From contig JASWJB010000009.1 in assembly GCA_032433595.1 (NCBI GenBank), positions 1 through 64,000 of the forward strand: a DNA stretch of 64,000 bases, read 5' to 3'. The notes below the pieces were generated by a model. The model saw only the letters and a program-made list of their open reading frames with translations. It ran no database searches and was not told the origin of the DNA. This document shows positions 24,998 through 34,678 of this stretch, in pieces. The position numbers and the translations under genes were made by a program. This DNA comes from Conoideocrella luteorostrata. Lineage: Eukaryota > Ascomycota > Sordariomycetes > Hypocreales > Clavicipitaceae. Position 1 is the first letter of the stretch; every line of letters starts with the position of its first letter.

Positions 24998-26785
24998 ATG
25001 AGCGGCGAAGTGAAAACGGACAACCCACGACTGAAGGAATTACTAAAGAGCATCAATGCTACGGATTCAGAAATTGAGAAGTTTGAATCCTCCCGCATCG
25101 AAGATGTCTTGCTGCCCTTTCCCGTCAGTGGTCCCAACAGGGGTCGGGGCCTCCCAGAGAGCTTCAGACACAGTGACAGAGAAGCACTCTTCCTCAGAAG
25201 ACAAACATACGTACTCTCCAATGCGTCCAATCTTCAAAAAGTATTTGAGGAGGGGAGTCTGGAACACCGGCATCTTGAAAAAGACGCCGCCGAAGAACTG
25301 TTCCATCGAGTAACTGACAAAGGCGAACTAACTTCGTTAGTTTTGCCTCCCAGAAAGGATTCTGAACAGCGTGGGGGAGGTGGATTTTCCAGAGTTTTCG
25401 TTGTCCGTTTCAAAAATGACTCAGATGAGAGGCTGGCATTGAAATGGTTTGCACGCCCCGGTACGGATGGGAAAACATGGAAGGGCCTCGACCGCGTTGG
25501 AAAGAACGAGGATTGCAGGTACCCAGAGACCCAACAGCGAGGTTTTACGAAGGAGCAACAAATTCTGACTTTTCTTTCCAAAAATCGTTCTCTTCAACAA
25601 CGCCTTGAGAAAATCAGAGCGAAACATATTATCCAGCTCCGGGCAAGCTTTACGGACCCTCAGGCATTTTGTCTTATCCTCTCTCCTGTTGGTCTTTGTG
25701 ACTTGGAGGAACTTCTACAAAGATTCAGCAGCAGTCGAGATAGTCAATGGGAACAACGCGGACTTACCATTACCAGGGAAGAAATTGGAAGGTGGCTTCG
25801 TCAAATATTCGGCTGCATGGCTGCTGGCTTGCTCTTCTTACACAGATATAACATTCGGCATAAGGATATCAAACCTAAAAACCTGCTCGTTATCAACGAC
25901 GGACAGAATGCAACGGACTGGAAAATTTGCCTGTGCGACTTCGGGATAGCTGAGTGGAAAGATCCGGACGCTGAAGCCGAAGCCAATGAAACTATGGCAG
26001 CACCAGTTCATAAACATTCAACAGGGAATTCTTGCGACAACGGTTCGCAGGGCAAGATAGAAATAGAGACACCGGCTTATACAACGCCAGAAAGGTACTC
26101 GGCGAAACAAAGAAATTTCAAGGACGACATGTATCTTCTGGGTCTCGTATACCTAGAAATCTTCACTGCAATCAAAGGCGAGACTAAAGAGGGTCTTGAG
26201 CAATATCTGAAGGAAAACAATGTCTCCGAATTTCGCTATCGAGAACACGTACCTATACTCAGGCATGTCTGCACACCAGGAAGATTGGAAACATGGTTAG
26301 AGAGATTGGGGTCCGACGCGACGGACAATGAGGCAATTTGGATAAAGGGTCTTGTAAGTCGTGTCTCAACTGTGAATTCCTGTACATACACACATGGAAA
26401 CGCTGCTGACTATATATTCTTCAAGCTCACGCCGGATCCACAAGACAGGCTGAGCAGTGAGAACCTGGTGAAGAAGATCCAACATGTTCATGACAAAGAT
26501 GAGATTTTCTGGGGAAATTGCTGCGGCTCATTCTATAACGACTTAGGAAATGTTGTCGAAAGTGCTCTCTCAGAGAAGAACCCCGAGGAAAAGATCGTGT
26601 TCCGGAGGAGCGTGTCTAGATGGGGACGACCAGGATCACCAGAGATTCAAGAGCCCAGTACGATCGCTGTAACAGACTCCCGCTCATTAGAGCGCCGGAT
26701 CCTAATAGCAAAGCATGACGCTTGGCCTTTTGCAGACAACTTCGAGTTTGACGAGTGTCAGTATCAGAACTACACCTCCACTTGA
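24998..26785 (+). CDS. Protein kinase-like protein, fungal accessory type
   Basis: The first ATG in the open frame is 24998 (MSGEVKTDNP). A kinase fold is visible: glycine loop GGGGFSRVFVV, ALKWF lysine, catalytic loop HKDIKPKN, CDFGIA (DFG) and TTPERY (APE region). Catalytic residues are all present, so activity is plausible. Donor GTAAGT at 26354, branch GCTGAC and acceptor TTCAAG at 26425 mark a 72-nt intron with no stop. Removing it joins IWIKGL to LTPDPQDRLS, the usual end of a kinase domain, and leaves 571 aa; unspliced it is 595 aa. About 125 residues before the kinase and 90 after it are unrecognised. A second gene starts 90 bp downstream in the same direction. Confidence 0.75.
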   Translation: MSGEVKTDNPRLKELLKSINATDSEIEKFESSRIEDVLLPFPVSGPNRGRGLPESFRHSDREALFLRRQTYVLSNASNLQKVFEEGSLEHRHLEKDAAEELFHRVTDKGELTSLVLPPRKDSEQRGGGGFSRVFVVRFKNDSDERLALKWFARPGTDGKTWKGLDRVGKNEDCRYPETQQRGFTKEQQILTFLSKNRSLQQRLEKIRAKHIIQLRASFTDPQAFCLILSPVGLCDLEELLQRFSSSRDSQWEQRGLTITREEIGRWLRQIFGCMAAGLLFLHRYNIRHKDIKPKNLLVINDGQNATDWKICLCDFGIAEWKDPDAEAEANETMAAPVHKHSTGNSCDNGSQGKIEIETPAYTTPERYSAKQRNFKDDMYLLGLVYLEIFTAIKGETKEGLEQYLKENNVSEFRYREHVPILRHVCTPGRLETWLERLGSDATDNEAIWIKGLVSRVSTVNSCTYTHGNAADYIFFKLTPDPQDRLSSENLVKKIQHVHDKDEIFWGNCCGSFYNDLGNVVESALSEKNPEEKIVFRRSVSRWGRPGSPEIQEPSTIAVTDSRSLERRILIAKHDAWPFADNFEFDECQYQNYTST

Positions 26786-26874
26786 TTTCGGACACTGTAG
26801 GCGGCTTACAGTTGTGTTTAGGGCTTCCATTAACCGGCATCCATATCGAGAGACAACCCTGTAGACGTATCGTC

Positions 26875-27972
26875 ATGAAGTGGTCGGACTTCAACAATAT
26901 TATTAGCAAGACTGATAGTAAGTATATATCGGTATTTCGGCGGCACAAGAAATTTCGGCGCCCCGGTTCAAATTTCCCATTAACTCGTGGCAGATGATTA
27001 TGGAAACTATCGACATCGGGTATGCTTATTACGCACCGCAGCGAACCTTGAAGGTTCTCCTACTTACACACTAGACAGGGATTTAATCGAGATGGGCAAA
27101 ATCATGAATTATGTGTCCAGTTCAATTCAGACAAAGGTAATCAGAATCGAGACGAATAAAATTGAGCCTGAACATTCACAACTGAAATTTAATAGACGCG
27201 CAGGTCTTTATCGATTTAATGCATACTTTCCAACCTTTTCCACACGGCTCAAAGGCCAATGTTGAGGAGATCCCGATATCTGACAGTCAGGATATCTTCC
27301 TCCAGACTCCTATAGCCGACGCACCAAATTCCATCGAGCCCAAAGTGCCAGTACCTTACAGAGCCTTCTTCAATGTCAAAAAAACTATAAAAGACAGGTC
27401 TACGATCATGTAAGTAGCCTCAAACTAATCATGTTACCCCGAGCCATCTTTTTGACATTCACAGCGTTTCGACTCTGTACCTCCTGCGAGATGCTCTTCC
27501 GCCTCTTGACATGACCCTTACAGTTACCGCCGAAGAAGAATACATCCTAGAGCTGTCTGGACTAGATTCAATCGACTATATAGGCTGCGAGCCTACGTAC
27601 GGTGCCATACCTACCAAAGCGAGCAAAGTCCAGAAACGGAACCGCGTCAAACATCCACTGGAGTTCAAACTTCGTCCTGAAATTCATGCGCGACGAGGCT
27701 TCTGTCGGTTCATCGAACAACTCACTAATAACGCATGGGGAATCCGCATGCTCTGCCTCGTCCCCAAGGTCGCTTTGCCTAGGCACATAGGGTCTAACAA
27801 GTTTAAAGACAGCCTCATGATTCTATGGCAGCGTTGCCAGACTGATGAGACACAACTTCGAGTTGCATTGAAAGTCAAGAGCAAACCGGGAGAGTGGGAA
27901 TGGTTGGTTGGAGAACGCAAGTCTTCCCAACATAGAGATACTATTCTTGCATTATCTAATCCGGATAACTAG
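26875..27972 (+). CDS. Orphan four-exon gene downstream of the kinase
   Basis: Exons 26875-26917, 26994-27136, 27204-27409 and 27465-27972 have standard donors (GTAAGT, GTAATC, GTAAGT) and acceptors (GGCAG, CGCAG, CACAG), with phases that agree. The product is 299 aa, starting MKWSDFNNIISKTD and ending LALSNPDN. It is basic, has no signal peptide or membrane segment, and I do not recognise it. The close spacing and shared orientation with the kinase-like gene suggest an association, which is inference. Confidence 0.55.
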
Positions 27973-27998
27973 TATCTTGTAACGTCGATTCCTCTAAG

Positions 27999-28328
27999 AT
28001 GAAAGTCGCGCACCAGAACAAAACTTGTAAATTCAAGCTGGATCGATGCCACGGAAAGGAAAAGTTAGAGCTCAGTGCCTTTACAACACCACCTCCGAAC
28101 TCCAAATCGATGACAATGGAGATCACATTCAAATTCCGCGATGGTAAACGTCCCCAGCCTAAGCCTGCTGTCGTTCAGCCGTGGATAGTGGTTAACTTGT
28201 ATATCTCAGAGCTCAAATCTTTTGAGTGGGCCAGTGCTAGGATTGCAGCAGACCGACACGTTAACGGAACCAGTGCCAGTTCATCGACACAGATAGAGAG
28301 CGAGGGCTCCGGGGATATCTACGAATAA
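27999..28328 (+). CDS. Small orphan ORF, 109 aa
   Basis: An ATG at 27999, 27 bp after the preceding stop, opens 109 codons (MKVAHQNKTCKFKLDRCHG at the start, ESEGSGDIYE at the end). Composition looks coding-like. It is in a different frame from the gene before it, and I found no splice pair that joins them. It may be a separate small gene, or the shifted 3' end of the 26875 gene after an indel. Not recognised. Confidence 0.4.
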   Translation: MKVAHQNKTCKFKLDRCHGKEKLELSAFTTPPPNSKSMTMEITFKFRDGKRPQPKPAVVQPWIVVNLYISELKSFEWASARIAADRHVNGTSASSSTQIESEGSGDIYE

Positions 28329-28331
28329 TAC

Positions 28332-28555
28332 AACGCTTAGCAGGGAGCCTTCTCTCCAGAACTGTCAGAGTAAGGCCGGTATGATGAAATTTTTTTGGTC
28401 AGCAGAATATCTTGGAAGTCATTCACCGAGAGGAGCCGGCAGGCAACATTGGTAATATAATCACTCCTAATAAATTAACTAGGATATTAGAAAACTCTTA
28501 AAATATTAGACCTTTATCTTTATATACAGCATTGAAGAAGAGATTCAAGGCTGCA
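28332..28555. other. AT-rich stretch beside the broken NP gene
   Basis: About 28385-28555 is rich in TA and TT (for example TCCTAATAAATTAACTAGG). It replaces the expected 3' part of the NP gene. This composition fits repeat-induced point mutation (RIP) or an old insertion. Confidence 0.4.
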
Positions 28556-29200
28556 CTACTTACGATACTTTGACGCTACGCTATCGTCTCGCTCAAGACA
28601 TCCCAGATCAGAACAAAGTGCCCTCCGGGCTGCATCACAAGGCTGATGACTTTCACAAAGTTTGCAGTCGCTGCTGTGTTGGTGCAATAAGTCATCCGCG
28701 AAGAGAAGGTCGTGTTTCGCGCCTGGATAAGCATAGCCTTCCAGAGAAGGAGCGTCGAGCAGGACCTTGAGTTCTTGTTGCAAATTCTCCTCATGGTATG
28801 TTTTATTGTAAGCGGAACCGAAACGGTCAACAAAAGCCTTGATGTCGTCAGTGGTCCGTCCGAGCCTCTCCCTATCATCGGCGTAGAGTCGGATACCCTC
28901 GTCGAGTTGTGTGCCACGCTCGCTCTCGACAACGTGTGTGCTGATGACCACATCACCCAGGATAACATCCTCGTCCTTTGTATTTTTGGACTCTCCTGCA
29001 CAGATGCCTACTAATAGGGAAAGGCGGATTGCTGGGAAGCTGAACTTGAGAAAACGAGCAGCACTGACGGCCGCCTCCTTTCCCTTCGGCGGAAGATTCA
29101 TAACCACCACGTTGCAGCCTGCCATCTGACCCACTGTGTAGCTGTTGTCGTCATTTTTGGGAAGATTGATAGGCGGGTTAACTCGCGCAAAGTCGATGTC
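28556..29200 (-). pseudogene. Truncated nucleoside phosphorylase (NP/PNP_UDP) domain gene
   Basis: From an acceptor-like GCTTAG at 29201 the minus strand reads DIDFARVNPPINLP, then YTVGQMAGCNVVVM, SLLVGICAGES and ILGDVVIS, the core of the NP domain found in fungal NLRs and stand-alone NP proteins. It continues through HSSDCKLCESHQPCDA and stops at a donor-like GTAAGT near 28560. The expected N-terminal exon (VGWICALP type) is absent upstream, and the C-terminal half with the FEMEGAG and GICDYAD motifs is absent downstream, where the DNA is AT-rich. I therefore call it a remnant. Confidence 0.7.
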
Positions 29201-30226
29201 CTAAGCGCTGGCAACGACCGTCCTGCCTGATGGGCTGGGTCTGGGAACATTTTATTTCGCTAGAGAACATCCTAAAGCTTTATCAGCCAAGCATATTAAA
29301 ATCTGGTCACGCAACAGCGATATTGGAAACATTTCCGGGGCGAGTTCATCCAAGCTACTCAAACCTCTAAAGATATATCGTGCCGCCACCGTTGTATTTC
29401 GTCAAGCATTAACCTAATCACATGCTGCATTATAGCTAGGGAGCGCTCGGGGTTAAGCCTACCTGCCATTGACTTCTTGGCATTGAGTGAGCGATGTGCC
29501 CTTCTTGTATCTGTTGTCTTCGGTAATGTCGCTTAGATATGGAATATAATGTTGCCTATGAAACTCAGTATAATAGTGATAATGTCGAATATTATCTCAG
29601 CAATTACCGATCTCATGTTCCCTATAGTTCTTGAATGCTGAGTGCATCGCCACCGACAAGGACCTAAATAAACCTCTTCCTCGAGAGGATTAGAGCTCGA
29701 CTCACTCATTTGCCACAACCATATCACGTCCAGCTGGCTAGCCAATGTTTCAAGTAATTATTCTGCTTAATAGTGAAATCTTAATTTCTTGAGGTAACTT
29801 TCAATATGAAGTAATTATTATAATTAAGTTTGATCTTTCATTACAAGTGTACTATATGTAATGTATCAGCTCTAGGTTCGAGTTATTGTCTAGTAGTACC
29901 ATAACACTTAGGTCTTGGCTTGTGATTAGATTATTATAACCCTAGTATTTATAATCTTAATCCGCTGCCGGCTACTACCTGATATCTAGCTTTTTGCCTT
30001 AAGGCTTTTTATTACTATATTAAAGTATTATGCCTTCTTATTGCTTACCTCTTATAATACTGTATACTTTATATGATTACTATTGCGGACCTCAAAATAC
30101 CTCCCTTGAGAAAGAACCCCTACGTTCCCAAGCCCAGCTTAGTGATTATAATATAGTTTGGGGATCTTCGATTTATATGAAAAGAATATAACTCGTTATT
30201 TATGTTGAAACGGCTTCAATAGCTAA
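29201..30226. other. AT-rich island, possible RIP-degraded repeat
   Basis: From about 29740 to 30220 the sequence is strongly AT-rich with many TAA, TTA and TATA words and stops in all frames. 29200-29740 is of mixed composition without a recognisable gene. Confidence 0.4.
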
Positions 30227-30939
30227 CTAAAAACTTCGTCTTAACCATGTCGGCTCTCCCAGAGCTCCCGGAAGTCTTCCTAGACCCAACCACTCACTCT
30301 GAGATAGTTCTTGATCATAAAAGGCTGTTGTGGCATGAGAAGATGCCTGAACACTGTGGCATTGGATTTGCTGAATATTGGCCTCATCATATGGCATGTA
30401 GAGATCGTCGCTGTCGTTCGAGGAGATCGCCTCTTGAATGTCCGCTACATCTCTTTCCGGGATTTGATCGTCGGTTTTGGCATATAATTCAGTGGTTCCG
30501 CCTATCAAGTCAAAGTCTTAGTGATCTGTGATGATTCAATTTGACAGAACGAAGTCACCAGTTCTCGATTTCAAGGCGTTTTTCACCAACCTATCTCATT
30601 ATCCTTGAATCGCTCTTCTTGTCTTGCTAGCTCAAAAATTTCTTGAAGGTGACTTCGCTTCGCTCCATTTGTATCGGTACGTGTCAAAAATTGAGTCAAA
30701 GCCACATTTGTGATTCTTTCTAACCTGTTAACGTTCAGACCATAGTCTGTTATGTCTTTATATTGCTTGAAGTTCGGCTCAACGACGAGTTTCAAGATGT
30801 GAATTTGTAAGTGTATGCGCTCTGGGAGAACCCTCATTAGCAACTTTCGCTCTATGTCGCGAGGATATAGGATTTTACGCGGCAACAATCGTTCCTCTCT
30901 TATATAGGTGATCCGGCTCCTTATGCCTAACCTTATCAT
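30227..30939 (-). CDS. Hypothetical two-exon gene
   Basis: Exons 30939-30591 and 30501-30227, joined over an 89-nt intron (donor GTTGGT, acceptor GATAG), give 207 aa. The protein starts MIRLGIRSRITY, is rich in basic residues in its first 100 and acidic or polar later (DVADIQEAISSNDSDDLYM). I do not recognise it. It lies next to relics and an AT-rich island, so it may be the surviving end of a larger degraded gene. The start is uncertain. Confidence 0.35.
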
Positions 30940-32082
30940 CTTTGGTCAAACCCCATGGGATAGGCCACCAGTCCGGCGCCTTTTGTCACTGCAGCTGTAT
31001 GGGGTGAGTTGACTGTTTCTTCGGCTGTAGAGCCTTGACCCACGCCTTCGCAATCAGCTTGCATGTATCTTGTTGGCAATTTTTGATACGGTTAACTATA
31101 TTCCACACTTATCACCGCCACAAATGGATGGACTGAAGTGTGGGAAATGCCAATTCATTGCGAGGCAGCTGCAAAAGATTCAGGCGCATTGCGCGAAATG
31201 CCAGGGTTAGCAGAACAAGCGCAAGAAGCATTCTGTGGAAACACCCGAAGAACAACTCAAACTGCCACGGAAAGAAAATGTAGCATGCCAACGGTTCTCC
31301 TCATCTAGGCTTGCCAGCGGATGGTACTGTATATGCCAAGTGGATCCTTTTGGAGAGACGTGGGAAAAACGTATCACCTTGGCCTATTTGCTGTGTGCCA
31401 TAAACACTATGGGATGTGTACCATAACATGATGCTAGATGTATCTTTCAGCAGCCTGGGGCCTCGCTGTGCAAGCGACGAACTTTGCTCACGCTGTGTGC
31501 ATTGCAATGAGGTTAGTCGCCGGCAGGCTGGCGATACCTCATTTGCGTGTGCCAAAATCGGCAACTTGACAAAAGGTGAATGATAGAAACGATAAAATCT
31601 GCACGAAGGAGACCAAGAGAGCCAAAAGAGTCCTAGCATCTGGGTATGTCTGTGTTTTTTTGCGTACGAGACGGGCAACCCGTCCTTTTATGAACAATTG
31701 AGTTCCAGTTATAATTTTGGGGAGCCGAAATGTATGCGTGAGTAAAGCTGTACATGAAATCGTAACATATTTTAAAACCTTTGGTCAATTCTGAACAGTA
31801 GCTATGGAATAACACTGCTAGTGGGGTTTCCATACGCCATGCATGAAGCTATACACAGATGTTACGCGCGCTATATGACGAATTCTCTGTTAAATTGTGC
31901 TCATCGAAGGATATATATTAAACATTGAAAATGTTGAAGGTGTTCGGTGCCGACAAGTTACGCCAAACTATCAAATAGGGATATATTTGAAAGCGGTGGC
32001 AATATACTCCAGCCTCATACAAAAAAAACCTTTATAGAGTCTCATCGTACCAATTTGTCACTTTGCAGGCCACTTCTTCTAA
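30940..32082. other. Region with zinc-finger relic
   Basis: Apart from the relic at 31121-31426, no gene is seen. A polyA-like AAAAAAAA at about 32020 lies just past the methyltransferase 3' end. Confidence 0.4.
31121..31426 (+). pseudogene. Zinc-finger fragment with in-frame stop
   Basis: From ATG 31121 the plus strand reads MDGLKCGKCQFIARQLQKIQ then AHCAKCQG, stop TAG, then QNKRKKHSVETPEEQL and further open codons to 31426. The CxxC...HCxxC pattern resembles zinc-finger segments in fungal helicase-like or OrsD-like proteins. The stop is consistent with TGG (Trp) mutated to TAG, the type of change RIP makes. The assignment is tentative. Confidence 0.4.
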
Positions 32083-33003
32083 CTAGCTCTTTCCGGGGTT
32101 GTCTACCTCGATCGCTGGCTTTTTAGCACTGATGGCAACATATCTCCAGTACTTTTGCGCATAATATCCACGAGCACCTCCAATCGTGTTAACGAAATAC
32201 TTTTCAAGACGAAAGAAAACAATGATGTAGTATGGTATCGCCGCTAAGAGCCAAAATAGCCGCAACATTGGCCGAACATTCTCGGAGTAGTCGTGCTCCT
32301 TGACATCTACAAAGCCAGCTTCTTCAAGCAGCTGTTTGTAGTATCCACGTTTAGCACGCTGCCATGTAGGCATGGCACCATAATCACTAACCTCCCTCAT
32401 GAGTTTAGCCAGAGTCTTCCCTATAGCTTCATCAGACTCATAGTCATGGTCGTATTCATGCATAGCGATGTGACCTCCAGGTCGAAGAATGCGGTAGAAG
32501 CCCTTGAGAACTTCTAATGGATCAGTCGCATGGACAAGAGTTTCCATCGTGTAGACTCCATCATAACTCCCAGATTGTAAGGTTTCAAGATGATGGTAAT
32601 CCATCTTCTTGACTGATACAAGAGAACTAAGATCGCCAGATCGAGCGATATTACGTTCTGCTTTGGCTAGGTGGTTATCCATAATATCAATGGCAGTCAC
32701 CCTCAAGCCATGATTTGCCATGTAGAGAGCAACATGTCCAACTCCGCAGCCGGCATCTAAGACTTGTGAGCCCGGCGCAACGTCAAGGAGCCTGTACATC
32801 TTCTCTTCCATCCTTCGCAAAGGGCCATTAAGCGGAAACATCCAGTATGTGTCCTTCTCCCAGAAACCAAAGTGGCGAGTGTTCCCTAAGAGAAGCCGAT
32901 AGCCAATTCGTGACTCGAGTGACTTGTATAAACTTTGAAGAGCGGGATTATCATTTACAATTGGTTTCGGGTCGACCGGCGACGTCTTCGACGGAGTGGA
33001 CAT
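32083..33003 (-). CDS. SAM-dependent methyltransferase, Erg6/SMT-like
   Basis: A single 306-aa exon. SAM-binding motif I is VLDAGCGVG (81-89), followed by AIDI for the acidic strand-2 residue, YDGVYTMETLVHATDP and ILRPGGHIAMHEYDHD. The C-terminal half (LRLFWLLAAIPYYIIVFFRLEKY) is hydrophobic and may touch membranes, as in sterol C-24 methyltransferases. The conserved YEWGWG-type substrate motif of true Erg6 is replaced by HFGFWEKD, so this is more likely a paralogue acting on a secondary metabolite or a modified sterol than the housekeeping ERG6. It is divergent from the kinase-like gene to its right, with about 260 bp between starts. Confidence 0.8.
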   Translation of the reverse strand: MSTPSKTSPVDPKPIVNDNPALQSLYKSLESRIGYRLLLGNTRHFGFWEKDTYWMFPLNGPLRRMEEKMYRLLDVAPGSQVLDAGCGVGHVALYMANHGLRVTAIDIMDNHLAKAERNIARSGDLSSLVSVKKMDYHHLETLQSGSYDGVYTMETLVHATDPLEVLKGFYRILRPGGHIAMHEYDHDYESDEAIGKTLAKLMREVSDYGAMPTWQRAKRGYYKQLLEEAGFVDVKEHDYSENVRPMLRLFWLLAAIPYYIIVFFRLEKYFVNTIGGARGYYAQKYWRYVAISAKKPAIEVDNPGKS

Positions 33004-33264
33004 GTTGAAAAGTGAAAATGTTGACTTCGAAAGCTAGGCGTTAAAAAGCAGAAATTGGCCGGAAGGGATACATATTCGTTTTATGGAGCTTAAGAAATGA
33101 TAGAAGAGAGATTTGAGAGAAAATGAGATGCAACTTAGACAACGTAGAAGAGCATGACAGTGGAGTTGAGAGTTTGGAAAGGAGGATGTCCCGTCCTTGG
33201 GCAGAGCAAAATGCTGATATGCGTGGAACTTACCGCAGCACGTGAAATTGGCGGAAAGGTGGGG

Positions 33265-34678
33265 ATGTTTTCTATACGACGCCATCTTTCTCTCCAACTC
33301 CACACAACGTGCTCTAAAGGCTATTACAGAATGATGCAATATAAAGCGTCGTCGCATATTCCGCTTGATTGCAAAGTGTCGTCCGGAGACGTTATTGACT
33401 CAACCTCGCCTACTTCTCCGGCTGCTGAGGGAGCGTTCACTGAAGATGGCAAACTAGACGATTGCGGAAGTTTCGTAAGTTCCGATGACGAGATTGAGAT
33501 TGAGGAAGTCTCTGAACCCGTCGAAAGATATGCAGATGGGATTTACTATCCAATATGTATCGGGGACATCCTGGCCGGTGCGTATCGCGTGGTGCACAAA
33601 CTGGGTTGGGGAGGGTTTTCCACCGTCTGGATGGCGCATGACCTCAAGCGCCAGAAGCTGGTTGCGCTGAAAATTGGCGTCCCTGGCAATATGGGAGAAC
33701 GGGAGCTCAATGCGCAGAAAGAAATTATTCGTACAGTCAAGGACACATTCCCCCTTCTGACTCTTCTAGATACCTTTTCCCTCTCGGGTGTGAATGGCAC
33801 ACACCTAGTGATGGTATTCCCTGTTCGTGGTCCCAGCCTGCACGCTTGCTTGAGAGAACTGGATGTGAAGACTAGGATGAACGCTGCAAAGCAATTACTC
33901 TTCGCCTTGAAGTCCCTTCATGACGCTGATATCGTACATTGTGGTGAGCAGAAGTCGCTTCAATATCCTTCACATAGAATCTTGAGCTAACAAGAAACCT
34001 TCATTTAGATCTGAATAGCGGAAGTGTGCTCTGGGATATAGGTAATATCGACCAGTATGCTCCGAAAATGGCCTACCAAATCTTTGGCCGCCCTCGTAAG
34101 GCGCCACTGTGGGTGCAGACATGGAAAATTGGCGAGCTGGTCAAACCAATTCAGGTGAATACAAAATTGCTGCGAGGGAACATATTTCTCGCCGATTTTG
34201 GATTGGCAGTCAAAACTGGGTCACCAGTCAACTGCAAATGGCAGTCTCCTGCCATCTACTGTGGCCCTGAGCGATTCCATAACATAGGTCCAAGCTTTGC
34301 CAGCGATATGTGGAGCTACATGTGTCTCTTCGCAGAGCTCTACCTTGGTTTCGTCCCTTTCACGGCAGAGCCAATGCGACAGCGCTCTCCAATCTAGTGC
34401 GGAGCCTTGGTCCTCTCCCTTCACAATGGGATGGCATGTACGATGCAGGCGATACGCCAGAAGAATCCTGGTACGACCAAACGCAAACACCTTATACCCT
34501 GGTTACTCTGGGGGAAATTGTCAAACGGGCACGGCCGGATGTTTTCGAGACCGAGCGGAAGTTGGTGCTCTCCGTCTTCTCTAAAGTGTTTACTTACTTG
34601 CCCGAAAATCGTTTGACGGCCGCGGAATTGTTACAGGACAAAGACTTTAATGCCATTATGGAGTTATATGGCTGCTGA
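33265..34678 (+). pseudogene. SRPK-like protein kinase, apparently frameshifted
   Basis: Exon 1 (start at 33265 or 33331) ends at 33943, a 65-nt intron follows (GTGAGC, branch GAGCTAAC, TTTAG), and exon 2 starts at 34009. Kinase features are YRVVHKLGWGGFSTVW, VALKIG, the catalytic loop IVHCDLNSGSVLW (Asp kept, usual Arg replaced by Cys), LADFGLAVK and CGPERF. At about 34370 (CCCTTTCACGG) the frame breaks: one frame gives FVPFTAEP and stops at 34396, the next gives PFHGRANATALSNLV and runs to a stop at 34678 with the expected kinase end (YLPENRLTAAELLQD). A single missing base explains this. It is either a pseudogene or a sequencing error. Confidence 0.75.
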
